From contig WMCF01000151.1 in assembly GCA_009792885.1 (NCBI GenBank), forward strand, positions 374,763-438,762: a stretch of 64,000 nucleotides of DNA. The letters run 5' to 3'. The notes below the pieces were generated by a model that was not told where the DNA came from, made no database searches, and saw only the letters and a program-made list of their open reading frames with translations. Positions 1 to 14,600 of this stretch are shown here, piece after piece. The translations under genes and the position numbers were made by a program. This DNA is from Eremophila alpestris peregrina. Its lineage: Eukaryota > Chordata > Aves > Passeriformes > Alaudidae. How positions within the stretch are numbered: position 1 is the first letter of the stretch; every line of letters begins with the position of its first letter.

Positions 1-3000
1 TATATGCTTCAAATTCTGAATAATAGAATTTAAAGATACAGAGCTAAATGAAAATGTTCAAATACATTTCGTGACATAAGGATAATTAATTTGGTGGGTT
101 ACTTTGAGAATATTAAGTAAATACATTTTTTAAATTCAGTAACTCCCACTTACATGGACTTTGTCAAGCATTTGATATGGTGTCGGATACCACTAAATAA
201 ACTTTGGTAGTTAGAAATACGGAAAATTTAGGGTGGGAGTTGCTTTAAAGAAGGAAGGCAGCATGGCAGGGTTAGCAGGAAGTTTTCAATTGGTGGGATA
301 TTACTAATTTTCTGGATCTTTGGGATGCATTTTCAGCATTTGCCTGTGTTGAAGTATCATGCATGTGCTATGGCATCCTCTGCTGGAAATCGTGGAAAGA
401 TGCTGTAGCTCTTCCCTGACTCCCCCATTCCCACTCTACTGTATGAGGAGAGGTTTTGGAGATGCAGAAGGAGTGTAAATGCTCTTGGCCCAGAGTATGA
501 GTCAGGTGTGATGCAAAGGAGTGCACAGACACATTCAGGAGCCAGGTATTTATGAAAGGGATAATGGGGATGTGGGACACAGCTGTGAGAGGGAGCTTTG
601 GATGCAAATTGTTCAGGGCCTGTGGGAGTAGGAGAGTCCATGTGAGTCCTGTAGCTTAGTCATGTGCTTTGTAGCATCTTGTGACACAGGACTTGAAGCT
701 CTCCAGAAAAGCTTCTTGCTGGGGTAGTCCATTTACATCTGTGTGTGCCACCAGTCTGTATCCTTTGGCTGGGAGATGAACAGTGCTGGGAGTGGGGAAA
801 TCCTTCCAGGACAGGATTCGGCAATCTACTGTCAATATTGTCTCTTGTTTGTTTATGAAAATGCAGTGGAAGGCTGCTGATGAGAAGTTCAAAATCTCAA
901 TATGTCTGTTGTTCAGGGGCTGGTCACACAGATAGCATAGGAGGCTCAGAATGGGCAGATAGTGAATTCTTTATCCCAAAGAAGCTGGAGTAGAGAAGCT
1001 TTTCGAATGTCCCGTTCCCAGGTGCAGCATGTGGCACTGCTGTTGAGCTCTTTTTGCTTACAAGGAAATAGATGGAGAGGCCCAAACCCTGTGATATGTG
1101 TTTGTGTGGAACTGAACCATCCTGCCTTGCTTATTCTGACAGGGAACCAACTGAACTATTAGGTGGTTTTCCTTGTGGGAGTGGGAGATGAGGGAAGTGA
1201 GCATATCGTGTAGGGTGATGATGCAGTGTTGAGAATGAATTGTGCACACCAGAAACCTGCTGTTGACAATTTCAACCAGCTCAACACGTTTCTCAGGTAA
1301 AGTCAATGCTGGCACTGCAGTGATGATGGACGTGGCTGTTTGCTGTCCAGAGCCAGCCAAGGAGTTGTGGGGGTTGTCACTGAATCAGTATCCTCCTCAG
1401 AGCTATCTTAGCAATCCTGGGTTAAAGCAGTGTGTTCCTGATGGTTGCAGGTGAAATCCAGCTGGAGGGTTGTTTGGTGAGGAGGGCAGAGCTTACCTGC
1501 TGAATGTGGCTGCCGGAGCATCAGGGCTGTACAGCCAGGGCAGCCCCATGAGCTGTGCACAGGAGGGGTTTCTCTCTGCCCTGGACTCACTGCCACAGCT
1601 GTTGGTACAGGCACCCAGCCCTGCCTTCTTGCTTACAAAGCAGGGTGTTGTTAAAGGGCCATCTGCTTTGGGCAGCAGGATGTGGTTGGTCCTTGTCCCC
1701 AGCCTGACTCAGAGCAGGTGGAATTGTGTGGCCTTGGTGCTGGCAGCAGTGGATGTTCCTGGTGGGTGCTTCTTCTTTTCAGCTGTGTTTGAGTGCTTTG
1801 AGGGTGCGATGGACAGTGAAAGAGGAGTCCTGATTGTTCATATCTGCCCATTTGCAGGGTTCTCGTGTCTCTGGTTGTTTTATGTCTGCCAGTGTTGGGG
1901 GGTTAATGCCCCAGTAGAGCTGCTGGGGGATGTGTGGTGTTCACCATGAGCAGTGGGACTCACCAGGTTATTTCTGTTCTCTGCTGCTTCGCTGTGTCAC
2001 TGCTGAGACATTCCTTGGCTCCTGCTCACTGAGCTCCTGCCTTTGCTGGATCAGGAGGAGAAAAGCAGGTTTTATGATTGTGGGGTCAAAAGGTGAAATA
2101 ATTCAGGTCCATAGGAAAACCCAGAGCCTGAGCAGTTCCTGTGTGTTTGGCTTGCACCTGGTTGGAAAGGTGAGAAGGTGAATTAGAACAGAGTTCTGCT
2201 TTGCTAACTAGTTGTGAGTAAGTAGGTAATTGCTGCTTGGGAAGGATACATATGAATGTTTTTTTTCTCTTTAAGGCTTCAGGTCTAGGAAATGCAGACT
2301 GGTGCTCAGGTTAGAGGGAAGCATGGTTGGGAAGAGCAGCTCATAACTCTGAATAGCAACTGGGTGGGTGCTGCATCCTGTGGGAGAGAATCACTTGATA
2401 CATTAGCAGTAAAAACCAACAGTTAAAGGTCAGGATTGGCATTTTGTTGGCATTAGGAGGAGCACTGTAAGAAAGTTAGCCCGGTTTGAGTTGTGACACC
2501 ACCAGCAGATGTCTGCCTGGCTGTAAATTCAAAAAGCATGTGCTTTGTCTGTCTCTACTGATTGCAGCCTGTCAAAGTAAGTAACTGCTTGGGGTAGAGA
2601 AAGCAAGACAGAGAAATGGAGTGAGATGTCTAGAGACAGGACTGTTCTGAAGTTGGGGTCATGATGCTGCTCTTCTCAATGTTTTAGCACCAGAACCTGG
2701 TTTAAAATCCTGCTTTGCAGATGGTTGAAGACTCCAGGAATATTGAAAGGGAAAGAAGGAGGAGAATGGCCAAATACCCATTTTGTTGGGTTTCAAGGAA
2801 GGGCAGTGAGTAGAAGATCTCTGAGGTGAAATGGACAGGTAAGTGGAGCAGCAAGTTTTGGGTTGGGTGTAATGTTTCAGACTTATCTTTCCTGTCTGTG
2901 TTGAGTTGTGGTTTGCCTAAGTCCATGGCTCAGAGTGAAAACTAAAATCTGTCCTTTTAGAGTTTGAAGTCTCAGGGTTCTAAAAATAGGTCCCTTGCTC

Positions 3001-3576
3001 AGACATGGAACTTAAGGTGGGATTCATCATACTGATTCAAACTATTAAAGTCATAGCACCCAGTCCAAACCCATCAGTAAGAGCCTTCTGAAGACATCTA
3101 CTCCTAAAGCCTGAGATGTACTGGCTCAGAAAGTTGCCTGGCTCTCACTGTTGGCTACAGGGCACTTCAGATATGTAGTTTAAATGAGACATGAAGCTTC
3201 TAGAAACCAAAGGTAAGTGTACATTGCACACCTGGGAGCCAGGACCTCTGCACCTGCAAAAGTCTGGCTACTTCTGATGTGGATTTTGGGGCATCCTACA
3301 AAGGGATGCTACAGCTTCCTTCCCACACTGAATGCTGGGAAGTCTGCATCTGGAGAGTGGAACATGGTGAGGTGGAACATGCTGCAGAATTGCCTATGCT
3401 GGGGAAGGCCCAAGGTAATGAGTCCATGGGCACCTCTGCACCCTGTGCTGTGCATGGCTGGGGGCTGATGGGCTCTGTGGGGCACTGGGAGGGTCTGAAC
3501 ACCAGCCCTGAGGGCCCAGCAAAGGTGCAGATGCGGCTTCTAGGGAGCCTGCAAGATACCCAGAGAGGGACTTGAG

Positions 3577-3812
3577 ACAAGGGCCTGGAATGCCAGGACA
3601 AGGGTGAGTGGCATCCCACTGCCAGAGGGCAGGGTTAGGATGGGATATTAGGAAGAAATTCTTGGCTGTGAGGTAGGCAGACCCTGGCACAGGTTGCCCA
3701 GAGAAGCTATGGCTGTTCCTGCATCCCTGGAAGTGTTCCAGGCCAAGTTGGAGGGGGCTTGGAGCACCCTGGGATAGTGGTGTCCCTGCCTGTGGCAGGG
3801 AGGGGGATGAGA
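3577..3812 (+). mobile_element. CR1 LINE 3' fragment
   Basis: The text matches the familiar avian CR1 3' region: a GGGTTAG...GGATATTAGGAAGAAATTCTT block, then a CTGGCACAGGTTGCCCAGAG block, then GTGTCCCTGCC near the end. It is in sense orientation and truncated at both ends. Non-coding relic. Confidence 0.9.
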
Positions 3813-5394
3813 TTCTCTCCATTTGAACACTGAATGACAATTTATGAGCTAGGTCTGAACTGTTAACTGTTGAACAGTTCGCAGATGGGCCCATGGACAT
3901 GGGCACTGCTGTGCCTCGCTGTGCGCTCACGTTCCGAGCAGGACCTGCCCTGAGCCTGGGCTGTGCTGTGTGTAACCCCTGGGTGATGGACTGAGCTGCA
4001 CCTGCCTGCAGCAAGGACTGAAATAATTAATTCAGATTTTCTAGAAAGTTTTGTTATCACATCAGACAATATTAGGAATTCCTCCAGGTAACAAATGCAT
4101 ACAGTGAATTCAAAAGAGAGAGGCAGAAAACACATCCCCAGGGAGGCATTCATTCCTTAGAGGATCATTTAGTGGAGGTTACATGCTGTGATTGTCAAAT
4201 AAAAACAACTTACTTGAGCCTTATCTGTTGCTCAGAGCTGCTTTGAAAATCTGGTTTTACAGAGAAACCTGGGGTTTTAATAAATTTGAATAATTACCTT
4301 CAAAGCATTTTGTGGAAGGGAATTTTCAAAACTATTCTAGAAAGCTTGCAGACTAATTTTGAAGAGGGTAGTAATTTAAATTAAAAGAGAGCTTTGGGCT
4401 GGTTTTCACATCTGTTGTTTGGACTGTATTTTGCCACATGCTACAGCATTGAATTATTCTGTTATTTTTTTCAGTTTTAGTAAAACACAAACTGAGCCAC
4501 ATTGTGATCCAAAGGAAGGATGGCAGAAGTGCTCTGCTGACAGTGCCCTTCCAACTCCATTTATGCATCCTAAAAAGATGTGGAAATAATATAAAAGCCA
4601 AAGTCCCTGATCAAAACTCATCATTTTATAAATTCAGATATGTAACAATAACTTGTGCTCTGGAAAACAACTGATGCACAGAAAAGAACCAATCTGTAGG
4701 ATCGAGGCAACCTATCCATGGACTTGTAGGCACAAGCCAATGTCTTTTGAGTAAAGTATACACTTGAGTCATTCCGTCCATTGAAAATTCATTTAATCTT
4801 AGTGTTTATGATCAGTCTCATCCTCAGATTCCCAAATACCCTTGCAGAAATGTCATTCCCCAGTCAAGGCTCGTATGGCCAACAGGTGGGTTTTCTGCCT
4901 GTCTCGGAGGTGCCTCAAAGCCAAGGGCTGCTTCAGCTTTTCCATTTGCTTAATAACCACAGACCTCATAAATACTTTTCACATGGATTTTAGTTCATTA
5001 AAGTAGCTTTCCTTGAATTTTTTTTCAGTAAAATAACACTTGTAAAACAGCCAAATTCCTTCACCAATTGCTCTCCAACTGTATTACAACATTATACACA
5101 GCTACCTTAATCCAGGGGTCACCTGTATTACCACAGAAGCTGAGATTTTTCTTTGTAAGGAAAACAAGGATTTTCAATGAAGCAATACAGGTTTGAGCTT
5201 GTGTGCTTTCTGTACACCAGATTTCTGTGCTGTAGGGTGTGTGCCTTGCACTGTCTGTACTCCAATTGCGTGGGAATAACACAGAGTTAGATTTTCAGTG
5301 CTGGAACAGAGAGAGGCATCTCTTGCAGGTATCTGGGAAAATAGTTAGATATACTTTGAAGATACAGTGTGTCAGTCCTTAGAATTTAATTACG

Positions 5395-5575
5395 GAACCA
5401 CAGAATATCCTGAGCTCAAAGGGACCCACAGGGATCATCAGTCCAACCGTGCCCCTGCAGAGACACCCCAGCAATCCCTCCCTGAGTATCCCTGAGAGCA
5501 GTGTCCAAATGCTCCTGGAGCTCTGGCAGCCTTGGGGCTGGGGGCATTCCTTTGGGAGCCTGGGCAGTGCCCCAA
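5395..5575 (-). mobile_element. CR1 LINE 3' fragment, reverse orientation
   Basis: It starts with a CACAGAATATCCTGAG block followed by AAGGGACCCACAGGGATCAT and ends near a conserved GGGAGCCTGGGCAGTGCC block. This is the reverse complement of the end of a CR1 subfamily also present at 37.5-38.9 kb. Confidence 0.85.
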
Positions 5576-6419
5576 CTCCCTTGTTTTTACCTTCTTTGAG
5601 GCTGAAAAGATGGGTTTCAGTTTGCTAATCAAGACACCTCAGTTTTCCTAATGTGAGACACATGGAACTTCACCTCCCTCCCATCCTGCTGTCCTGAATA
5701 CAGTTGATACAGAATAAAACTCCTCCAGGTCATGCCCAGTGACTTTGCTCCTTTCTTGTCTTCTAGCAATGTCTTGTTCCTGACCCCTGTTAAGTTTGTG
5801 TTGCTCTCTACAAAAGCCCTGCTGACATTCTGGGGTTCCATGTGTGCCATCCATTCTCAGGGCTGGCGCAGGGAGGCTGCTGTTCCCCCCTGAGCAGCAG
5901 ATGAGCACTGGTGTCAGTGTTTCCCCAGCAGCAGGTTATTGAAAACACAGGTGGGGTTGGGATGGTGCCATCCCAAGGACATAGTCTGGGACAGTCGGCC
6001 CCTCACCAGCTGGGCCATCCCCTAAATCTGCTTCATTTACTTTTCCACAGTTTCCACCTTGTTAAAGATGTTCAGCTGCCTCTTCTGTGCCTGTGTGCAG
6101 TGCTGAAGATGGATTGTCCTTGCTGCCTTTGGGTTTTCCCCATCAATAATGATGCCTTCACTCTATACCAGACCACAAAATTATTTTCAGAAGCACTTCA
6201 ATTATTGTTTCCCTTTGTTTTATCCTGTTAGAGGGGCACAGTGATGACAGCCCAGTTTTGAGGCTGCTGGACTCAAAGGTCTCTCTTGCTGTCTTTGTCT
6301 CAAGGTCAAGGCTATGTGGACTCCAGCATGACACTTTACCTTACTAGCACCAAAATACTTCCTGCTGATTTCCAAAATCAAAATGTCTCTGTTAATGTGA
6401 ATTTCACCAGATAGGAAGA

Positions 6420-6548
6420 GATGTTACCAGCACTTTCAAAGTCAGGTTGAATAGGGCTTGGAGCAACCTGGTCTAGTGGAAGGTGTCCCTGCCCATTGGA
6501 GATGAGCTTTAAGTTCCTTTCCAATCCAACCATTTTGGGATTGATAAA
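6420..6548 (+). mobile_element. CR1 LINE 3' fragment
   Basis: Sense-orientation CR1 tail with GAGCAACCTGGTCTAGTGGA, GTGTCCCTGCCCAT and a diverged CCAATCCAACCATTTTGGGATT terminus. It is short and truncated at its 5' end. Confidence 0.85.
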
Positions 6549-8642
6549 ACGCAGGACTTGCAGCTCCTGGGGCAAGTTGTACAAGGTGGGATTGGCTTCA
6601 CCACCTCTAGATTTATTACTGATGTATAATATTCATTTTTTTCAGTAATAATTTTTATTGCAGTGAGTTTGAGGATGTGCTGTTGAAGTTGTTTCAGTAT
6701 GACTTGCAGTTTCTGGGGCAGGGGATAAGGTGGTCTGGTCTGCAGCAGCCAGAGCCCAGTTATGGGGATGACTGCCCAGAGGTTCATCCAGCAGCTCCAG
6801 CACTCATTTAAGGACCTTTGCCATGGATGTTCCATCCTGCCTTTTGTTGCAGGGTTCATTGTGTGCTGTAACATCCAGAGCTCATTAATGAGACGATAAT
6901 GGATGTGAAGGTGGGGCTCATCTCTGCTGCTTGTGCTGGTGTCTGTGCTGGTTGGCCTGGACTCACCTGGGCATCCAGTGAGGGATGTGGGGACTCCCAT
7001 GCACCTATGGCTGACCAGAAAGGGCTCATGAATCTTGCCTGTTTTTATTACTGTGTTGGGGCAGGTGCATTGGAGGTGTCTGTCCAGCTGTGTCTGTGGG
7101 ATGTGGGTAACTAGCAGCCAGACAGGATATGGGATCCTTGTCCAGAGCTGAAGCTGCCTGGAGCCTCCCCAGTGTTCACCAGCATTTCCCAGGGGGTTTT
7201 GAGTGGCTGAGCTCACTTCTGGTATAGAGGAACAACCACAAAACCCTTCAGAGCCAGTGATGCTGAACCAGCATGTGATGTATCAAGGTGATCATAAATG
7301 GTATGGGAAGGAGGTTGGGATGTCTGGGGAAGCTGCAGAGATTGATTTGAAATGTCATTATTTTGGGTTTGCGAATGATGTGACTGCTCCATGGGCTGTA
7401 ATGTTTAAGAAGGTATTCAATTAGCTCACCAGGGAGAAAGGGTGAAAAGGGCCAAAATTAGCATCAGTGCCTCAGGCTTTCATTGCCCAGGATTCTAATT
7501 ATGTGAAGGCTTTTGTAAGTTAATAGAAGACAATTTTTGTGCAAAAACTGATTTAGGATATTTAATAGTTTCTGCTTTTCATTTGGCAAAACTGGAATGA
7601 ATATTTCTTCTAAATTAGAAAACTTTTTACAACCTCTGGCTTCAGGGTAAAAGAATTCTGTACAGAAAATGTTTTCTTTATGTACAATTGGAGAACAGTT
7701 CAGTGGTGTGAGTGAGGGTCTGAGCTGTGATACAAGTCCCAATTCTGCAGCAGGAAAGATCAAGAAGGAGAAAAGAGATGAGGTGACATTTTGAGGGACA
7801 AATTAATTCAGTGACATGAATTGTTGGTAGAAAAGGCTTTTGTGTAGAAGGCTGCCCTGGGAAGCCTGGATTTTAAGGCTGTAATTGGAATTTGAGCTTG
7901 GGGACAGATCCTTAGCTGGAAAATCAACACAGTTGCAATTGGGCCTGGTTAATTAGTTCTCTTTAATAAAACAGCTGTAGAAACAGGTGTACAGCTAGTC
8001 TTTCCTTCCTTCCAGGCAGTGGATCCCACTGTCTCTGAGAGAGTGCAACAGCTCAGCCGTCCTGTCTGTAACCTGACAGCTGGGAAATCCAGTTATGTCC
8101 AACTTGGATTTTGAGCTCTAGACAAAAATTCACTTAATCTTAGTTTTTAGATGAGAACCCAGTAGTAAAATAAAAAGCAGTGATTAAAAAAATAATCTCT
8201 ATAATGAGAACAAAAGCTTCGGGAGCATAGCGTGGCCTTCAGAGAAGAGCTGCTGGCCAGAGTGTTCAGTGTTATATCCCATCCCTACTGCATTCACACC
8301 AAATCCAATCTGCTAACACCTGCTCACCTCCCTGGCTTTCAAAAATAGGTGAGCTTGGAAAAAAGGGAGTTAGCAATCCTTCAAACCCAGCCATTTAAGA
8401 CAGGGCAGCGAGCTCCCAGCTGTGTCCTCAGGCACAGGGAGGAGCTGGCTCCCTGCCCCAGTGCACAGAGCCATGCTCTTTGGGTGTCTGCTGGGAGTCC
8501 TATGGTCTTCAAAGGATAAGAGAGGATTTTCCCACTCTTTGTGCCAAGTAAGGCCTTTATCTTGCAGAGCATCCCTATGTGACACTCAGTATGTCAGTGT
8601 TTAGCACCAAGATGCCATTCCTGAGAGCAGGAATGCTGTTAT

Positions 8643-11600
8643 CTACACCTGGCAGATGTTAAAGTGAACTCCTGTCTGATCCAACAGGGTTTCTTCAATC
8701 ATTTCAATCCCATTGTCTTTGGGATGCAGGTGTGAGGTCTCTGCAGAATGGAGCTTGTCTGTGTTCCTCACTGGTTCTTGCTGCAAGAAGAAAAGAGCAC
8801 CGTTTTAATTTCTGGAGTGAGCAGGTGCCTTGTGCCTGTCCTGCCATGTCCTGTGACCCCCTGCCCTCCCACCATGCCGTACATACTGGGGGGGGCTTTG
8901 GGGCAAAGTCCTTCTCACAGACGTGTGCTATGATGCCAGCAGCCAGGGCGTCACCAAGGACATTGGTCATCGTTCGGAGTCGGTCCCTGCGGAGAGACAG
9001 CACCAGGATTCAGGGGGTGGCACAGCCAGTGTGCCCGGGGGGTGGATGGCTTTGGAACACGTCAGCCCCCATTCTGAATATCCCTCCCACTGGTGTTGCT
9101 AAGTGCTGTGTTGGTTTAGCAGATGCAGAGAGAAAACGGTCCCTGTGTGAGCCCTGTGCTGGGGCAGCATCTGTCTCACCCTGCCTGTGTGAGCAGTGCA
9201 GGGACCTGCCAGTGCCACCTCCCAAACTGGGACAGGCACTGTTGTGCTAAGTGCAGGGAGAGCTGCCTCAGCAAGTCATAAAACTCCTTGAGATGCCTCT
9301 CAAGGAGAAATCCTATAGCTCCAGCCACTGCTCCTCTCTTGTCTACCCAGGCACCTCTCACATTAGTGGAGGGTGCCAGCAGTGCTGGGTACCGTGTTAT
9401 GCTGAAAGGTTGAACTGGTGGTGTGTTAAGTTTTCTTTGTGGGGGAAAGTGAAAATAGCGGGGGGGAAGTGAAAAGGGGGAGGGAAAGAGAAAAGCAGCC
9501 GTGATACTTGGCACTGTTCCCTCTTCTTCCGGGGGGCTGGGAAGTACTAAGCTACCACCCGCATGTCAGTTCTGTAACTCAGCATCTGCTCTCTGTGGTT
9601 TCTCACCTAATGATTCACTTTGTTTTTATCTTAGTGCTTTAGAATGGCACATTTCACAAGCTGTGTGTTCATTTGTCTGTGACAAGTGTAATCCAGCATC
9701 AGTTTCTGTCTCGAGAGCGATCTGGTTTCATCCATCAAGATGAACATCACCATGAACTGACACTGGGCACAGCCCACAGCAGTGTCTTGGAAAGCACTTA
9801 CAGAGCCCAGTCGACGGCGATGATGAGGGTGATGTCCTCGGTGGGCAGCCCCACGGAGGTGAGCACAATGACCATGGTGACGAGCCCGGACTGCGGGATC
9901 CCAGCGGCCCCAACGCTGGCTGCCGAGGCCGTGATGCTGCAAAGAGGAGGTGGCTGTGCTATTCAAACTAGCGTGTTTGCGTGGCAAAGTAATTCATTGC
10001 TGCGTGGAAGGACTGAATTGCATCTGACTTCTTCCACCTTTCTGTACCCAGGTGCTATAACAAATTCCCCTGCACACAGCAGGGGCTGGCAGCGGGTGCC
10101 CTGGTTCTGTGCTCCCGTCCACCTTCAGGATAGGGACTTCCTCCTCAAAATTGTTAAATATTTGCAAATGTACTTAATTATTATTTAGCTACATGCTTTA
10201 TTTCCCTGCTTATAAAATGAGAATATCTCATTCCAGAGGGGAAGTAAATGACACCTGCACAAATCCTGTGCTCAGCCCTGCAGTGCTGACCTGCTCCAGC
10301 CACATGTCTGTGCAGACAGGCTTTTCCTTACAGGCAAAGTCCTTGACTTGCAGCAGATTCTAGGGTGGGGAGCCAGCCCAGCTTTCCCTGGCACACAGCA
10401 TAGGGACTGGGGGACATGCTGCACCCTCCCCTGCTCTTCAGCTTCCCCCAGCAAAGGTCACTCTCTGCATTAACAAGATCTCTGCAAACAGGAAAAATGC
10501 AAGAGGTCCTAATGTCTATAAATAGGAATAGACAGACATCATCTGGCTGCTGCAGAGAAACTTTTACCTTATAGTTATAATTTGTCCCAAATCCAGTTCA
10601 TACTCATTGACCTGGGCAATGAAGATGGCAGCGACCGCCTCGTAGAGCGCAGTGCCGTCCATGTTGATGGTGGCCCCGACAGGGAGCACGAACCGCGCCA
10701 CGCGCCTGTCGATGCCGTTGTTCTCCAGGAGACACTTGAGGGTGATGGGCAGGGTGGCTGAGCTGCAGGACAAGAAACGAGCAGTAATTGCTGTTCGTGT
10801 TGAGCTTTGTAAGTTGGAGTCAGTGTGATGGGACAGAAATGCCAGCCCTCCTGAGGGTGGATGTGGCAATGTTGCACAAATTGTTGTAGCAATGAAAGTG
10901 TCTTCAGCTCTCACCACCTGGGGAATAGATACCAGCAGCAAAGTGAGCTACAGGCTGAGAGAGGAAATGTCAGAATGTCATTTCAGTGGCTGAAGGCACC
11001 GCTTTAAGCACGTGTGTGCCATGGCTGCAGCTGCGTTGAACCCCCCTGGTGCCCGTGTTAATCCTGCAGCACCTCCTGGAGACAGTGTGTGGCACCACTG
11101 GCTGTGTTGGGGTCCAGTCAGACCCCTGTCATCCTCACTTGTCTTCTCCATGAGGGATGCCTGCCTCAGCTTATGCACCCCTGACCTCTCTCTCTTGTTT
11201 CTGTCTAGCATGAAGACAGCAACTGTCCCACAGGAACTGGGATGAGGAATGGAGGAAGAACAACAGGTTGAAGAAAGGAAACCACAGAAAAGTCAATGGG
11301 ATTGTGACAGACTCTGGGAGGCAGGGACTGCATTTGGGAAAGGCTCTGGATGCAGAGGGGTGGTCCCCGCCCTGGGCACAGACCATGAGGCTGGGACAAG
11401 GAGCAGGATGTTCTCTTTGTGACAGTTCTCCTTCCCTTCGCAGCTGCAGAACAGAGGGAGATGGAGACAGAGCTGGAGATGCAAGTTCAGGAGGAGACCA
11501 GGTTATTAAGAGTTGCAGAAGCAACAGTTGCAACAGTGGGCACTGGGGAAGGGAGGCACAGTCCAGGTGGTTTTATTGGGATTATGTGGAGAAGCAACAG

Positions 11601-14600
11601 AGAGGCCAGAAAAACCCTTTGCCTGGTCAAATGTGCTCCAGGAAAATATTTGAATTTGTGTATCTTGTGGAAAGGATGGTAGTTTGTAGTGTGAAGTTTA
11701 TTTCCTTATTATAAGGAATGTATTTAGATGAAAATAGAATAGATAAATATAATCTAAAATTAATAAAATATTTTCAAAGTAGGCAAGATTTTTCTGTGGA
11801 TGAACTTGGGATATACTGTAGTTGATTTTAGATTGTCAGTAAAGTATTCAGAAGAGCTTTTGATGTTTTCAGTTAAACTCCAGGATCATAAACCCATGCA
11901 GTTTATAAAGTACCTACAACCTAGTTTGAATTTATGGAAAGAAAAGTACAGCAATCAAATAAAGTGTGCACACAGACACAAAAACATAGCTGGTTTGCTC
12001 TGGGAAACCCTGGGAGAGAGGGTGGGTGGAAGAGCACCATGAGATGCCCAGGTCTGCTGACCAGGGCAGGGCCAAGTGTCTGCTTCCTCCTAAAACCAGG
12101 AGCATTCTCATTTAAAATAGTGCTGGAGCATAGTTTTCCTTTGACTTACACCTGTCCTCCCAGAGCTCACCTGGCTGGACACAGACATGTCTCCCTTGCT
12201 AAACCAGACCCCTGCTCTCAGTATCCACAGGTTCCAGCCACATTTTCCTACCTGGAGGATGTAGCTAAGGCGATCAGCAAGGCTTGCAGTATCCCCTGAA
12301 TGAAAGCAAAGGGGTTTTTCTTGGTGATGAGCACAAAAAGCAGAGGTAAGAGGATGATTCCATGGACGGCAAGCCCTGCCACTACTGTAATGACATACAG
12401 TCCCAACTTCTGTCCTATAACCGATGGATCTTCCATCTCCAAGATCTTTCCAGCTATGAGAAATACAATGCCAAAGGGGAAGTACCTACAAAGAAAAAGC
12501 ATAAAAAATTGTGAGAATGCAGCAATCACTGTAGCACTGCAGGGTAGACATGGCAGTGTTTGGTACTGTGCAGTACAGTCATACAAAAACAAATTCAGTG
12601 CTCACAACTGACACTTGCAGACGTGACCAGCATTGCCGTTAGATAGCAGGAAAGAAAATCAATCAATCAATGAGTAAATCAAAACCAGATTTACCAAACG
12701 GCCATTGAGACAATTTTCATGACTGCTTCATTCAGACACTGGCACACGTTAACCAGCGGGGCTCCTCGCTCGCCCATTTTTCCCAGGAGAAGTCCTGCAA
12801 CCAAGCAGAGCAGGTTACATTACTGGGGAGCACCATGGGAGCAGCACCTGACAGGCCAAGTGTGGCCACAGAATGGGGATCACCAAGCAAAACCTGATGT
12901 AGTACTAGCTGCCATGTGCTCTTGCAAGTCAAGGCCATTCTCTGTTCCAAGCAAACACAAGCATCTGGTCTTTTCTCACAAAGTCCCACCAGACCCAAAT
13001 CCAGGATTTGGACTCCTCCTTGCACAGAAAACAGATAAACTTCACTGCTGCTCAGTGCTGGAAGAGTGATTTCCTAAGATGGATAAACTGGATTAGGTGG
13101 ATATCTGGATTGCTATTTGGTAATACAAGAATAATGAACTCTGGAAATAAAAATGGAATTTTTTTTAAGGATAAGGCGTGGTGGGGCTCTCTAGCTGAGG
13201 ATGTGGTGCTGTGCTACATCCCTGCCCTGCTGTGGAGAGAGAAGGGCCCTGGCTGCCCCAGTGACTGAGCAGTGCTCAGGCCCCTGTCCTGTTCCCAGTT
13301 CCCTCATGGCCTGGGCTGTTGGGTGTTGGTGGCTCACAGGCTGTGCCATGGTGGTGACACGTGGCTGTACAGTGATAAGTTAGTAAGGATCTGAGTGAGT
13401 TGCTTAGATACAGGCATTAAGCCTTCTCTCCTAAGTCTGTTTTTTTCCTTTGATGTTGCATTAATCTAATCCAGCCTCATTTTCTGTTGAAGGAATACTA
13501 GAACAGAAATACAGGTTATGGTTTGAATGGTTAGAAGGGTTATGGTGCTGTCCTGTCTGCCAGTACTAGACTGAAAGCTCCCATTGCTTTCACTGGCTGG
13601 GAGGCTGTCCAGGAGCCCATCAGGCAAAGGGAAAAGGAACCTTTGACCATTTGCCCATCTTGTTTCCAGCTTGGTGCAAGTCCTTCTTCCTGTGTTGCCT
13701 AAAATTAATTGTAAAGCACTGTGCAGGTGTCTGTTTTATCTTGGAAAACAAGAACATAGACAGGATCTTGTGCTACTTATCCCTCTTCAGTCTTCAGGTT
13801 TGAGGACTCCAGGAGGTCCTTGGTTGGTGGTTGGATCCCTTGTCTTGCTCAAAAGAGAGATGAGGTGGGGTACATTTGCCAGAACTTAAAGAAATGAGAC
13901 AAGGCTTGGCATGTTTAAATCTCAGCTCTTTGGATATCCGTCCAGTATTTGGTGGCCACAACAACTGCATTGGAAGAAAATAATTTCTCTTCAGGTCCTA
14001 CAGATTTGTTTTGGGAGACATGTCCCAAGTAAACAGACAGATTCCTGCAAGGATCTTGAAAGCTCTGCCCTCTCATGGGTTTCAAAAGCAACAGAGAGGT
14101 CTTCAGTGACAGTGTAGAACTATCAGAGCTGGGGTAGCTGTGTGGGGTCACCCCTCATATTTCTGCAGTCATGGGGCTGTGGTGCCCTGCCTGTCCCTCT
14201 CCTGTTTTCTGCCAGGCAAACCCAATTCAGCCTCTCCTCATGAGGAGAGCATCCTGGGGGTGTATGAATGCCCTTTATCAGGCTGCCCATGCCTGGTGCA
14301 GGTGATGCTCTGTGGCTTTGTGGAGCTCTAATCCTGGGCAAAACATGGGAAGTGCAGGTGGTGGCTGGGGCTGGCTCAGGTGATCTCCCACTGCCTCCTA
14401 ACTCAGGCTGATCCCACTCCCACGCTGGAGGGGTTGTGAAGTGTCATCTTAGAAGAGAAAAGCAGCTTCTCCTTTGAAGGTTTGACGAGAGTAGAGGGGG
14501 GCACATGTCCTGTGGGCAGGAGTTCAGCACCTTTCCTGGGTGTCCAGGGCGTGCAGAGAGTGTTGGTTGCTGGGACACGAGATTGCCAGAGACATCTTAT

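Larger units (their letters stand above)
1..8642. other. Intergenic stretch without a recognised gene
   Basis: I see only short, uninformative open frames here, none with a recognisable domain or a convincing chain of splice sites. Three CR1 fragments (listed separately) account for part of it. The right edge is the 3' side of the minus-strand SLC1-type transporter, whose stop codon is at 8643; its 3' UTR must extend leftwards into this stretch. I could not fix a polyadenylation site, though a minus-strand ATTAAA lies near 7962-7967. Confidence 0.5.

Noticed and set aside
9100..9480. Possible second LTR near TGCTGTGTTGGTTTAGC
   Set aside because: No matching terminal TG/CA ends or target duplication could be found.
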